64,000 nucleotides of DNA, taken from the NCBI GenBank assembly GCA_963210315.1, contig OY723313.1, forward strand, positions 1,054,001-1,118,000, in the 5' to 3' direction. A program made the translations under genes and the position numbers. How positions within the stretch are numbered: the first letter of the stretch is position 1; every line of letters begins with the position of its first letter. Shown here piece by piece: positions 39,572 through 48,948 of the stretch. Source of the stretch: Rhynchopus euleeides. Lineage: Eukaryota; Euglenozoa; Diplonemea; Diplonemida; Diplonemidae. The notes beneath the pieces were generated by a model. The model was not told the DNA's origin. It worked only from the letters and a program-made list of their open reading frames with translations, and made no database searches.

Positions 39572-41494
39572 CGAAGCCACGCTACTACCCCGTGGTACAA
39601 GTTCTGGTAGGAAAAATGAAAATGGGCGAAAAATGCCTTCCCGGGTGTCAAAAATCACCGAAATGGGCCTAAAACCTGTTTTCCACCACATATCGGTCAA
39701 CAGATACCCAAAAATAGGCTCTCCGGGGGTCGGAATGGGGGTGTCGGAAAAATTGCTGTTTGTCTACCACTTTTCCTTAGCAGTGACCCCCCCCTACCCC
39801 CCCCCCCCCCCATATCTCTCTCAAGTAACCCTTTTGCCAAACCCGGCTTTGCCTTTGGGCATGAAGCCCAATCTTCAACGTAAGTGTCGGGAATCTCAGT
39901 CGCGGTCGCAATGGGTCACACGATGAGGTGGGGATTGTGTGTGCTGTGTGGTTCTGATGCGGATGGATGGCTGGATTAGATTGCGCTCTTGCGGGCACCC
40001 TCCCGACCATTATGCACCTTACGCAAAGTGGCCTCGGGGACCGCCGCTGGGCGCGCTGCTCCTTCTCTCCCTCCCCCTGTCTACGCACCGCCCTCTCTTC
40101 CCCCATCTCTCACCCCTTTTTTTTGGCACACTACCTGCCAGCACTCCGAAGCATGAAATGCGTGATAATTTATTTCTCGTTCTTTTGCTGCACCACCCCT
40201 ACCACCACCCCCCGCCCCCACACCGCTGCAAAGCTTAGCCTCACGCGGGTTCCGATTCCAGCCGGGGAGGGGGGGAGTTGCTTGCCCCCGAATGGAATCT
40301 GCTTTTTGTTGCACCTGCTCCCACCAAAAAAACAAAGCAAATAAATAAAAACTGGATGATCCACCTCTCTCCCCCCCCCCCCTCGCATTATTTTCTCCAG
40401 ATCATTCGCGTGCTGTGTTGTAGTTGCTACAATATTTTTTGTGTAACAGGCGACACAACTCCCCACTCTCCTCCCCTCAGCAGCGCACTCCAGTATCGGA
40501 TACTGTCTGCAAACTTGAGTGAAAAGCGGAAGGATAGGCAGTCTTTCTGCATCCTTTTTTGCTTTTCTCTCTCTCTCTCTCTCTCTCGACATTTCGATTT
40601 TACTACCTGCCCTACCTCCCACCACCCCACCCCCCTCACATGTTGCTCCTACCTATTCTGATAGCTCAGGAGCAACGTCCCAACTGAGGGAGGCTGGTTT
40701 CCGAGAATGGTCGGATCCAGCATGTCTCAGCTCCATCCCCTTGCTCGCCCTCAGCTCGCACCTATATCCCCTTCCCACCGCCCCGCTTCTTCATCAGTTG
40801 ACTGCAATAAGGGGGGGAGGAGGGAAGAGAAGAAGAATCAACCGTGCCTGCTATATGGCAGTTTTTTCTGTTTTTCTTTTCCTCCCTCCCCCCTCACTCC
40901 CTCCCGTCACCCCCTTCCCCTTCCATCCAGTTCAGGGGTGTCCTTTGGGACTCCCTTGCAAAAAAATCAAAAAAGTACGCCGCAGTCTGGTCGTCTCTCG
41001 TATGCTAGGCTGGAGGTCGTCAGTGACAAGCCAAAAAAACCCCCCCCAATAATAACACATTTTGCCTTCCCTCCCTCCCCCATCTCCCTCCACCCCCCAC
41101 CCGCCATTTTTTTCCCATTCCAGCGGCAAGAAACGGCAGAAGACAGCGGAAAAGAATTGGGCATCATCAGTAGCAGATAGCTCGATCGTACCGTATTCAC
41201 CGTCACTCCGTCCCCCCAACCCCTCAGCCTCCAGAGCGTAATACGCCTTCGCCCCCCTTGCTCTTTTGATGGGGTCTCCACACGCACATAGACACCGGCG
41301 TGGCCAGTGCCCAAACCCTCGCAAGTGGGTAGGCGATGCAGGCACGTGTTTCAACATGCCAACACCACACACCGACACTCACACGTGACCCACCCAGCCC
41401 CTTAACTTGCACCCGTCACAACAGGCAGGCACTCCCCCATTCTGAGGGAGGGGGTGGGCCTGTGCGGTTGGTCTTTGGTTTTTTTTTCTGTAAC
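39572..41494. other. Spacer before the SDR-like gene
   Basis: No gene is supported. CT repeats occur at 40567-40588, with C runs at 39786-39810 and 40371-40382. The last ~100 bp contain the likely promoter and leader of the 41495 gene. Confidence 0.45.
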
Positions 41495-42565
41495 ATGTCT
41501 CGCCGTGTTGTGGTGCTCGGGGCGACCGGTGTGCTGGGGCGCAGCCTGGTCCCGAGGTTGCTGAAGGAGGGCTGCACCGTCGTGGGCACCGGGGTGTCTG
41601 GCAGCGGGTTCCAACATCTCAGCGACCAGGGCGCGCGGATGCGGCAGTTGGATGTGATGGACACCGGGGCTGTCGAGGAGGTGCTGCTGGGATCGGGCGA
41701 GCTGTACGCCGTTGTCAACCTCGTGTCGCACCTCCCACAGTACCTCTCGGGGGCCGCCTTGAAGGAGCTGGAGGTCAACAACACCCTCAACCTACTCTCC
41801 ACGAAGCCCTTGATGAAGATCATCCAGAAGGCCAACCCAACGCGGTACGTCGCTACCTCGCATTCATACTGCACCAGGCCGTACGTAAGGTACGCGGATT
41901 CCAGCTATGGGGGCCACGTCCAGCCAGGCTCCGTGGCACACATCGGCCTCTCTGATGAGTACAGCGACAAGGCGGCTTGGGAGGGCATTTCGTGCTCCGA
42001 TTCAACCAACCCGCTGTCGCTTCCCACGGAGTACCCCCATGTCGACAGCATATGCCCTGTTCTGCAGCTGTTCAACCAAGGGGTGCATCGGCGTGAATAC
42101 ATGACCGTGTCTTACCGAACCGGAATCCCCATGGTGCTGCGTTTGGGCCATCTCTACGGCGCAGGGACTACCTTCGGCAAAGGAGGTGCGATGTATGAGC
42201 AGGCTAAGTCTGGCGCGATGCGGTTTGTCGGGCCGGGTATTGGAAAGTGGTCGTTCCTCCATGTGGAAGACGCCTCTGCGGCGCTTCGCAATGCCGTCCT
42301 CAACGAGCATGTGAGGCAGGGGGTCTTCAACGTAGTGGACGGGCGGGACCCCACCACGGAGGAATGGATGTACAGATACTGCGCCATGCTGAACTCCCCC
42401 CGCCCCCCCGCACCCCTGGGGTTCTTTGCAACCAAGTATGCAGCCAGAGCCACTCCTCACTACAACGTCTGGTCCAACCTCCAACGCCCCGGCAACCCCG
42501 ACCCTTTCAACTCTATTTTCTCGTGGGCTCCCGAAAAGCCAGCCATGTGGGAGGTCGAGGAATGA
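41495..42565 (+). CDS. NAD(P)-dependent epimerase/dehydratase-like protein (extended SDR, atypical)
   Basis: A 356-residue protein. The N-terminus VVVLGATGVLGRSLVPRLL is a Rossmann dinucleotide-binding fingerprint with GxxGxxG at G9-G12-G15. Further SDR-like landmarks are VNLVSHLP after beta 4, a TSHSYCTRPYV segment at beta 5, and RLGHLYGAGTTFGKGGAMY, the 'RxxxxYGPG'-type loop of epimerases. WSFLHVEDASAAL follows, as in sugar-nucleotide epimerases. The usual catalytic YxxxK is not evident: the best-placed tyrosine reads Y180-P-H-V-D184. The protein may bind a dinucleotide but use altered chemistry or none. I chose the start at 41495 because it begins directly with the Rossmann strand; the upstream open frame has no family features. 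Confidence 0.8.
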   Translation: MSRRVVVLGATGVLGRSLVPRLLKEGCTVVGTGVSGSGFQHLSDQGARMRQLDVMDTGAVEEVLLGSGELYAVVNLVSHLPQYLSGAALKELEVNNTLNLLSTKPLMKIIQKANPTRYVATSHSYCTRPYVRYADSSYGGHVQPGSVAHIGLSDEYSDKAAWEGISCSDSTNPLSLPTEYPHVDSICPVLQLFNQGVHRREYMTVSYRTGIPMVLRLGHLYGAGTTFGKGGAMYEQAKSGAMRFVGPGIGKWSFLHVEDASAALRNAVLNEHVRQGVFNVVDGRDPTTEEWMYRYCAMLNSPRPPAPLGFFATKYAARATPHYNVWSNLQRPGNPDPFNSIFSWAPEKPAMWEVEE

Positions 42566-43846
42566 GCGAGTCTTCCGGGCTGTATCTCGGGCACCCTGGC
42601 TCCCTGCGACCTCCACCCCGTCAGTCGTGGATAAGCAAACCCGCTCCCTTTCTCTTCATCGCGGCACGCTCTGTGCACAGATCACATCAATCGGCGGTGT
42701 GAGAAGCAACCCTGTTGACCTATAGGGGGGCCAGTGTATGCCTATCCCAGTGTGATCAGCAGTGATCTGTGCGAGAATGGAGGGGGGTGGTGGTGGTGGT
42801 GGTGGTGGTTCGAATGGGGCGTGTGTCTTTCTCTCGTGCCTCTCTCTTCTCGCTGACTGGCAAAAAAAAACAGTGGCAAACCGTGTCTCTGGGAAACATG
42901 ACTAGATGCAATCACTCGCCGTGCCCGCTGCTATGTGGAGGGAGGCAAAGGGTGGTGGGTTTGCCGCACTCACATGAATCTTGTTAGAAAAGTCTCGGTG
43001 GGACTCAGGAGGGGGTCGGGTCAGAAAAAAAATATCCAACCCTTCAGACCACACACACAAAAATAACACAACCCCGCTCAGTTGCTGGCTGGCCCCTCTC
43101 CCACCCCAACCCCAACCCATCCCCCAGATGTTGAAGCAGTGGGATGAAGAAGTTGGACATATCTAGGAGGTTCTCTCCTGTTGCCTTATAGAGGAGTCTC
43201 GATGCACCTCTATAATTACAGACACACACCACCCTTCGCACCACACACACGCTGCACAACAGGAGAGGCCTACACACCGGGGGGGGTAGTGGGGGTGGTC
43301 GTCTGTCGTCTCTCTCTTCTCGTATGATTAACGTGTGAATACTACATCCTCTCCCCCCCCCCCTTTGTGACGAGAAGATCTTCGCGCGCCCCTTTTTTTG
43401 GGGTACACCCCTCCCTTCCCCGCTCCTCTATTGTTTGTAAACACGGTTACCGAAAAACCCCATCGACAGACCCATCCATCCTTATTTTGCCCTTGTCAAA
43501 TCCGCTGCGGATCAAAAAACAACAACTGCCCTGTCCCCCCCCCCCTCTCCACACCCACAGACCCCTTTTTGTTTGTAGCTCTCCCGTCATCCCCACACAC
43601 CATCCCCCGGAATGCCATTCAGAAGTGTTGCCGGGTGTTGCTAAAAACTTGATCCGGGGGGGGGGGGGGAGTTTGTTCTTTTCGCACTGCATCCACCCCC
43701 CCCTCCACCCTTTTTTCGGACTTAACATCGCAAGGAGGTGCTGGGAGGCTTACTTTTTCCATTCACTCTCGACAATCAATACAACACCCCCTGCGCCCCT
43801 TTCGTTCTCTCCTAAAGCTTCTAAGTTATTTTTTTTCAAAGGATAA
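42566..43846. other. Spacer between SDR-like and KCTD-like genes
   Basis: No gene is supported over 1.28 kb. It includes a GGT run (42785-42812), C runs, and a segment at 43308-43342 that resembles the 3' terminus of LINE-A. Confidence 0.45.
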
Positions 43847-45535
43847 ATGCCATCCCTCCCCATCCCTGTCCGGTTGAATGTCGGGGGCCATCTCCACGAG
43901 ACGACAGCGCAAACCCTCTCCAACCGCCCGGGATACCTCCGATGCCTGTCAAACGCTGTCATGGGCATGCCCCTCCCCGACCCACACGAGGTTGGGCGGT
44001 CGTACTACTATACTCTACCGCAGAGAGAGGACGGACAGCCGTTCTTCCGCGTGGTGCGTGACGCGGAGGGGCGTGTGTTTATTGATCGAGACGGGAGGCA
44101 TTTTTCGCTGGTGCTGGACTTCCTGAGGAGCGGTGTGGTGCACCCCCCTCTCGGGTTTGCGGATTGGGGCGCCTTGAAGTCGGAATTCGTCTTCTACTTT
44201 GGGGACACATTCGAGGACTTTCAGATCGTCGCAGACAGGGCAGGGGCGTGGGCGGTACACCGCGCGGATGTGAGCGACGTGCCGGGCAGGCTGCCCCCCC
44301 CTCCCGCACCCTCCCCCAGCACCGTCGGGGCGGGGCGCAGCAGCCGCGACGTGCCGCTGCCGCTGCAGCACCACCTGCACCGCCCTGACACCCCCGCCTC
44401 CTCCTCCTCCGGCCTGACCCCGCGCAGCCACCACCACCACCACCACGGCAGTGCCACGCCACCCACACCCGCTTCCGGCTGCTCCACCACGCCGACGCAG
44501 ACGGGGGGTGCTGCTGGGAGGCTGTTTGTCGGCACGCCGCCCTCACCCCCACCGCTGCCACCCCTGCCTGAGATGACACCGTGCCCTGTGTGCCGCACCC
44601 CGCTCCCCGTCGGGCTGGGCGGAAGCGGTGCCACCGCTGCCACCCGCTGTGCATCCTGCGCTGGGCGTGTCTCCGACGCAACGCTGGGGGCCTACTGCGC
44701 GCCGTGCGGCGCTGCGATGTGCATGACCTGCCTGGGACACCCTGGCACCACCGCTGACATCCACACACATCAACACCACCGTGCCCCGAAGGAACTCCTC
44801 CCGGTTCACCGACGCAGGCGTCGCGGTGGTGGTGGCGGCGGTGAGGATGGCAGTGGGGTTAACCGTGCCACATCCCCGTCGGGTGGCAGTGGTGGTGGTG
44901 GCAGCAGTAAAGCCAGCCCCTCCAAGACCCCCCCTGGGGTGAAGGGTGAGACGCGTGCCCTGCTGTCCTTCATCCGCCGGCGCGTCGCGCGCGGCTCTGC
45001 AGGGGGCACCGGGTGGCTGGGGGTGCGCCCCGAGAAGAACCCTGCCCTCGCATCCACACGCCTCCCCAGGGAGGGCGACTGGCACCTGTGGGGCGGGGAC
45101 TGGGAGGCGGTGGACGGGTCCGCCCTTCTGCGCGCCCTGATGCATGACGGGTATGACGTCTTCTCCCCAGGGCAGGTCGCGCTGGCGGCGGAGCAGGCGG
45201 TGTACGATGCAGAGCGTGCCCCCGGTGGCGGAGGGGGTGCGCCTGCACCCGTTGTGATGCTGCGCAGGGCGGCGGAGGCGCGTGGGGGGTTCGATGGTGG
45301 CCTTGTCGTAGCGTGGGAGGCGGCGGCTGTGACGCTGGAGCGGCGGCCCGTCTCGGGGGAGCTGGCAGCGCGTTTCTCCGACCCGGCCTTTGTTGGTGTC
45401 GTGCTGCCGCGGGCGCACATCTCAGGGTCACGGTTCCGGACACGGACCGGGAAGCATCCCAGTGCCCTCTACGCCTTCGAGACAGATGTGCCCCCTTCGC
45501 GCACCTCCCAGAACAGGAGGGACGCCCTTCTCTGA
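43847..45535 (+). CDS. KCTD-type BTB domain plus B-box-like zinc finger protein
   Basis: A 562-residue protein. It opens with VRLNVGGHLHETTAQTL and continues to GRVFIDRDGRHFSLVLDFLRSG and EFVFYFGD, the hallmark strands and helices of the T1/KCTD BTB domain (residues 6 to about 110). KCTD proteins often act as adaptors for Cullin-3 ubiquitin ligases; whether this one does is not shown. A Pro/Ser/His-rich linker follows. A zinc cluster from C246 reads CPVC, CASC, YCAPCGAAMCMTC, then HTHQHH, which fits a B-box-type pair of zinc sites. The remaining ~230 residues include a Gly/Ser linker and an unfamiliar C-terminal domain (WHLWGGDWEAVDGSALLRAL, VGVVLPRAHISGSRFRTR). The start is the first ATG and the BTB domain begins directly after it. 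Confidence 0.8.
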   Translation: MPSLPIPVRLNVGGHLHETTAQTLSNRPGYLRCLSNAVMGMPLPDPHEVGRSYYYTLPQREDGQPFFRVVRDAEGRVFIDRDGRHFSLVLDFLRSGVVHPPLGFADWGALKSEFVFYFGDTFEDFQIVADRAGAWAVHRADVSDVPGRLPPPPAPSPSTVGAGRSSRDVPLPLQHHLHRPDTPASSSSGLTPRSHHHHHHGSATPPTPASGCSTTPTQTGGAAGRLFVGTPPSPPPLPPLPEMTPCPVCRTPLPVGLGGSGATAATRCASCAGRVSDATLGAYCAPCGAAMCMTCLGHPGTTADIHTHQHHRAPKELLPVHRRRRRGGGGGGEDGSGVNRATSPSGGSGGGGSSKASPSKTPPGVKGETRALLSFIRRRVARGSAGGTGWLGVRPEKNPALASTRLPREGDWHLWGGDWEAVDGSALLRALMHDGYDVFSPGQVALAAEQAVYDAERAPGGGGGAPAPVVMLRRAAEARGGFDGGLVVAWEAAAVTLERRPVSGELAARFSDPAFVGVVLPRAHISGSRFRTRTGKHPSALYAFETDVPPSRTSQNRRDALL

Positions 45536-48180
45536 GGGTGTAGGGATGTGATGTGATGTGCATAGGAGGAATGTGGTGGTGGTAGTGGCTCTGAGATGAT
45601 CATTGCAGGTGCTGCGGTAGTGTGAAACATGACACGAGCTCACTGTGGGGGGGGGGGGTGTTCGCGGAAGAGCGGGATGTTGCTTCCGCTGGTGCTGGAG
45701 GTTGGGGATGGGTTGGCCAGCCCGCTGAGGCTGCCATGTTATTGTACTGCAGGGAACGAAGGTTATTGCTTGAATATTTCGCTTCGCCCGTGTCGCCAAC
45801 TGGGAGAAACTCTTTCTGTGCCTTTACTGCTGGATCTTGCGGCACCCCCCCACCCACACACACACCGTAGATCGTGAGGATGTGTCAGAAAGAGAGTGGG
45901 ATCGCCACGCCAAACCAAACAACAACAGTTTGTGATCAGCGGTTGGTTTGTTACGCTCTGCTGTCACTTCACGACCCAGCGGGGGTCCTCGCCCTGCCGC
46001 CCTAGATGGGGATACTTTTTCAGCTTGTCTTTGTTTTTTTTTGCCATCCTGTGTGGGGTCTCCTTTCTGCCCCACCGTTTTGCAAGCTGTATGAACATAC
46101 ACCCGAAGTGGTTCCAGAGGATTTCAGACCCACTCAGGTTGATCGTATCGGATACGGCGCAGCGCCAGGGCTGTGTGCGTTCGGAGATAGCTTTGGCAAC
46201 AGGCGGTTCAATCATTGTTATCTGCTCCGGAAACCTGGTGAAGGGTTTAGAACCCTGTGTCGGGAGCTCGTGGGCAACAGATGTGTTGTCCTGCCGTCGG
46301 CCAACACAATTCGCGTGTGTCTGATCTGAATACCGGTATATTTTTTGTCCGCCCTTTCCCGCGCCCTGGTTCTGTTCTCTTCTCTCTATGGCTCTCCCAA
46401 CTTATATTGAAACCCCTCCGAAGTATACAGCAAGATGAACTTTCTTTCGCTCGCCAAGGCTTTCATTGACCAGAGTTCAGATTTTCGTGGGTGGTGATGC
46501 AGTCAAATTATGCAGGACGTCGGACAGGACACCACACCCGCAGGAGAAACGTGCAAAGTGTTCTCGCGATTGCCGGATACTCGCTGCCTGACGCAGTTCA
46601 ACTGACGAGCAGAGACGACAATTTGTCAGTGGAGCCGGCGAAGAAACACTTCACCGGCCGAGCGCATCTCATGTGGTTCAGATCTGCATTCCCGTCGGCG
46701 GGGCGTCTGCCCGGGTCTGCTTGTTGGTGCGGCAAGGCATCGGACTGGGGAGGAGGGGTGACGGGCCATCCGATTCAATCCGCTTGAGCTGAGAGCCCTC
46801 ACCCCGTGTCTCTCTGCCACTGTTCCACATTCTGTCCCGATATTTTTTCGCCTTTCCCTTTCTTTTTTGAGTACACCGTTGTAGGCAAATGCTCATGCAT
46901 CCAGCACAGCTTCGTGTCAAGCGAAACGGGGCATGCCAATAATGGTAACAAAACAGGCTGGGCTGCCCCTGGCGCAGCACAGCATCGCAAATCGTTCATC
47001 CGAGTCGCAAGGGTCGAGGATTCGATCGCCAAGCCAGATCAATCCATTACACATACACGCATAGTTTTTGTTGCAATGTGGAACGCCGAGAAGAGTGATC
47101 CCTGTTGATAAGATCTGGCATGCCTGCAATGGGGCCTCAGGTCCAGGGCAACACCCTGTCTGTTCCTGTCACAAATCACAGCGTCAGTGAAATCGCGCCA
47201 CATATTGCCTGCCCTCTGCCCCCAGCAGCAGTGCCTTCTGGCAACGCTGCAGGCATCATGCCCATGCGTGACCTCCCCACCCACGAGCAAGGGGGAGTGG
47301 GTGCGGATCGTGGCGTCGGGAACCCTGGAAAAAGAAGGGAACTGCGGAACAGAACCCAAGAAGTCAAAAACGCTCGAATCGAAAACGATGCCCCTTTTGC
47401 GGGGGCGACCTCGAGGCGGCAGTCTTGTGGAGTCGTGTTGCAGCGCATATGTGGTCTGGCATAATCAGAGAACATATATGCCCCGGGTGCCTGTGTTGTT
47501 GCTCGACTGCTAGTGCCGCAGACACTTTCAGCCATCATTGCGGGGCGTTCCTCAGGGCCAACCCACGTTGAATGTGCGGCCCACAGTGTGTTGTGTTGCA
47601 GCAGCGAGGGGGAACATGCGCTCTGCACACTCTCCCCCATTACGTCTGCACTTGAATTTGTCTGCCCACTGTGGCCTTCGCTACGCTTCCCGAAAATGGT
47701 GTGCTTTTGGACCCTTCCACATTTCTTGTGAGGCAACTGGCGAACTTTGTCGAACACTTGCCGACAGCCGTCACGCAGACCCCTGTGTGGTTGATTTGCT
47801 GTTGTGAATGCGGCAAGTGCATCCCTCGGGAATCGGGTGGTCGCATGCGTAAGGCCACTACGAGGTTGGTTTGAACTAATGTGTGAAACCTCCAACGGAG
47901 GGGCGGAGGGAAATTCCCACCCCCTGTTGCCGAAAACCTGAACCGAACGCTGCAAAATCTCTCAACACTATACACTGCCCCTTCCGTGGCGTGCTGGTGC
48001 CATGGGCCACTCACCCTATCGCTGGCGCTTATGCGCTGCCATTGCTTTGCTTTGCTGCGGGCCGCAAACACACACTGCCCTACTTTCCGCCACATGTTGG
48101 TTGGTTTTCAGATGTTTTCCTAAGTTGCTGGGTCGCACACCCACCAACATGACTTGAATGATGGCAGCAGGCCGTTCGCT
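45536..48180. other. Long spacer without convincing gene
   Basis: About 2.6 kb without a supported gene. Some open frames have protein-like composition (for example 46083-46320 and 47640-47800, which reads CGLRYASRKWCAFGPFHI), but none has a plausible start, splice structure or known motif. Decayed mobile-element sequence is my best guess. Confidence 0.4.
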
Positions 48181-48184
48181 CGGG

Positions 48185-48290
48185 GCGAAGTTGGGCCCAA
48201 CTTCGCTAAAAAAATAAATCTTCAGATTTACTTCGTCCCAACTTCGCCCAACAACTTCGCCCAAGGGGACGAAGTTGGGATAAAAAAAAT
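48185..48290. repeat. Cluster of GAAGTTGGG inverted repeats
   Basis: A perfect 22-bp palindrome at 48185-48206 is centred on GGGCCC. It is followed by further copies of CCCAACTTCG in both orientations to about 48290. The cluster could form a compound hairpin and may be a small inverted-repeat element. Confidence 0.7.
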
Positions 48291-48401
48291 TCTGGGCTCG
48301 GCCCCCATGCTTGCTGCTAAATGATATTGGGATTGGGACTTTCGGGGTCCTCGCATTTTTTTTGGTGGCGAGATATGTGCATTTTTATTGGGGGCGAGAT
48401 T

Positions 48402-48450
48402 GGGTGGGTGGGGGTGGGTGGGCGCAGCCCCCCCACCCACCCACCCACCC
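48402..48450. repeat. G-run/C-run hairpin with G-quadruplex potential
   Basis: Five GGG-type runs at 48402-48422 face complementary CCC runs at 48428-48450 across a 5-base spacer. Each strand can form either a stem or a quadruplex. Confidence 0.75.
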
Positions 48451-48582
48451 GGTGGCAGGCATGTCGCTAAGCGTCGGCCGTCGACCCGGTGATTTTGGGT
48501 TTCCACCCCCCATAAAAAAGCGGCAACCTGGCTACACTGGTTCGACGGTCGACGTCGAAGGTTTTGCAGGAACATATGCTCG

Positions 48583-48790
48583 CTACCGTGGCCTCCGGCG
48601 GCTGGGGGGCTCCGCCCCCCAGACCCCCCTGGAGCCTTCGATACCCATCAAGTCAGGGAATCCAACCACTCCAGTAGCCTCAGGCCTCAGGAGGACGCAG
48701 CCAACTCACACAGAATCTACGCCCACAATGAACAGATGTTCACTACCGTGGCCTCCGGCGGCTGGGGGGCTCTGCCCCCCAGACCCCCCT
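48583..48790 (+). repeat. GC-hairpin tandem repeat, copies 1 and 2
   Basis: Two ~48-bp cores (48583-48630 and 48743-48790) of the form CTACCGTGGCCTCCGGYGGC, then a G-run, TCCG or TCTG, a C-run and CAGACCCCCC are 160 bp apart with a related spacer. Each core contains a near-perfect 9-bp stem and 3-base loop. Copy 2 abuts the 5' truncation of LINE-B. Confidence 0.8.
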
Positions 48791-48795
48791 TGTAG

Positions 48796-48948
48796 CGTGT
48801 GCCCACGGCCACCCACCAGCCACGGCACCAAAGGTGGCCAATCGCCGACACTTTGACGCACAGTAAATGGCCCCCAATAACCCTGCGCACAAAGCACCCG
48901 AAGGAGCGGTTGCACAAACGTCAGTGCGAAGAGGTCCTCTTCAACTGA
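48796..48948 (+). CDS. LINE-B ORF1 C-terminal remnant
   Basis: Fifty codons open between TAG (48793) and UGA (48946-48948) in the ORF2 frame, with no ATG. They read RVPTATHQPRHQRWPIADTL through KERLHKRQCEEVLFN. I interpret this as the end of a truncated ORF1; there is no domain evidence. Confidence 0.4.
   Translation, partial: RVPTATHQPRHQRWPIADTLTHSKWPPITLRTKHPKERLHKRQCEEVLFN
48946..48948 (+). promoter_or_regulatory. Candidate leaky UGA (UGA-CGG) upstream of LINE-B ORF2
   Basis: The single stop between the upstream frame and ORF2 is UGA-CGG, a context known from viral readthrough sites. A small complementary pair, AGGCC (48954-48958) and GGCCT (48970-48974), follows within 8 bases. The hairpin is short and could be chance in GC-rich DNA. 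Confidence 0.45.

Noticed and set aside
47176..47955. Reverse-strand 259-codon frame in the spacer
   Set aside because: No recognisable domain, no homologous pattern, and both strands have similar open lengths in the region.
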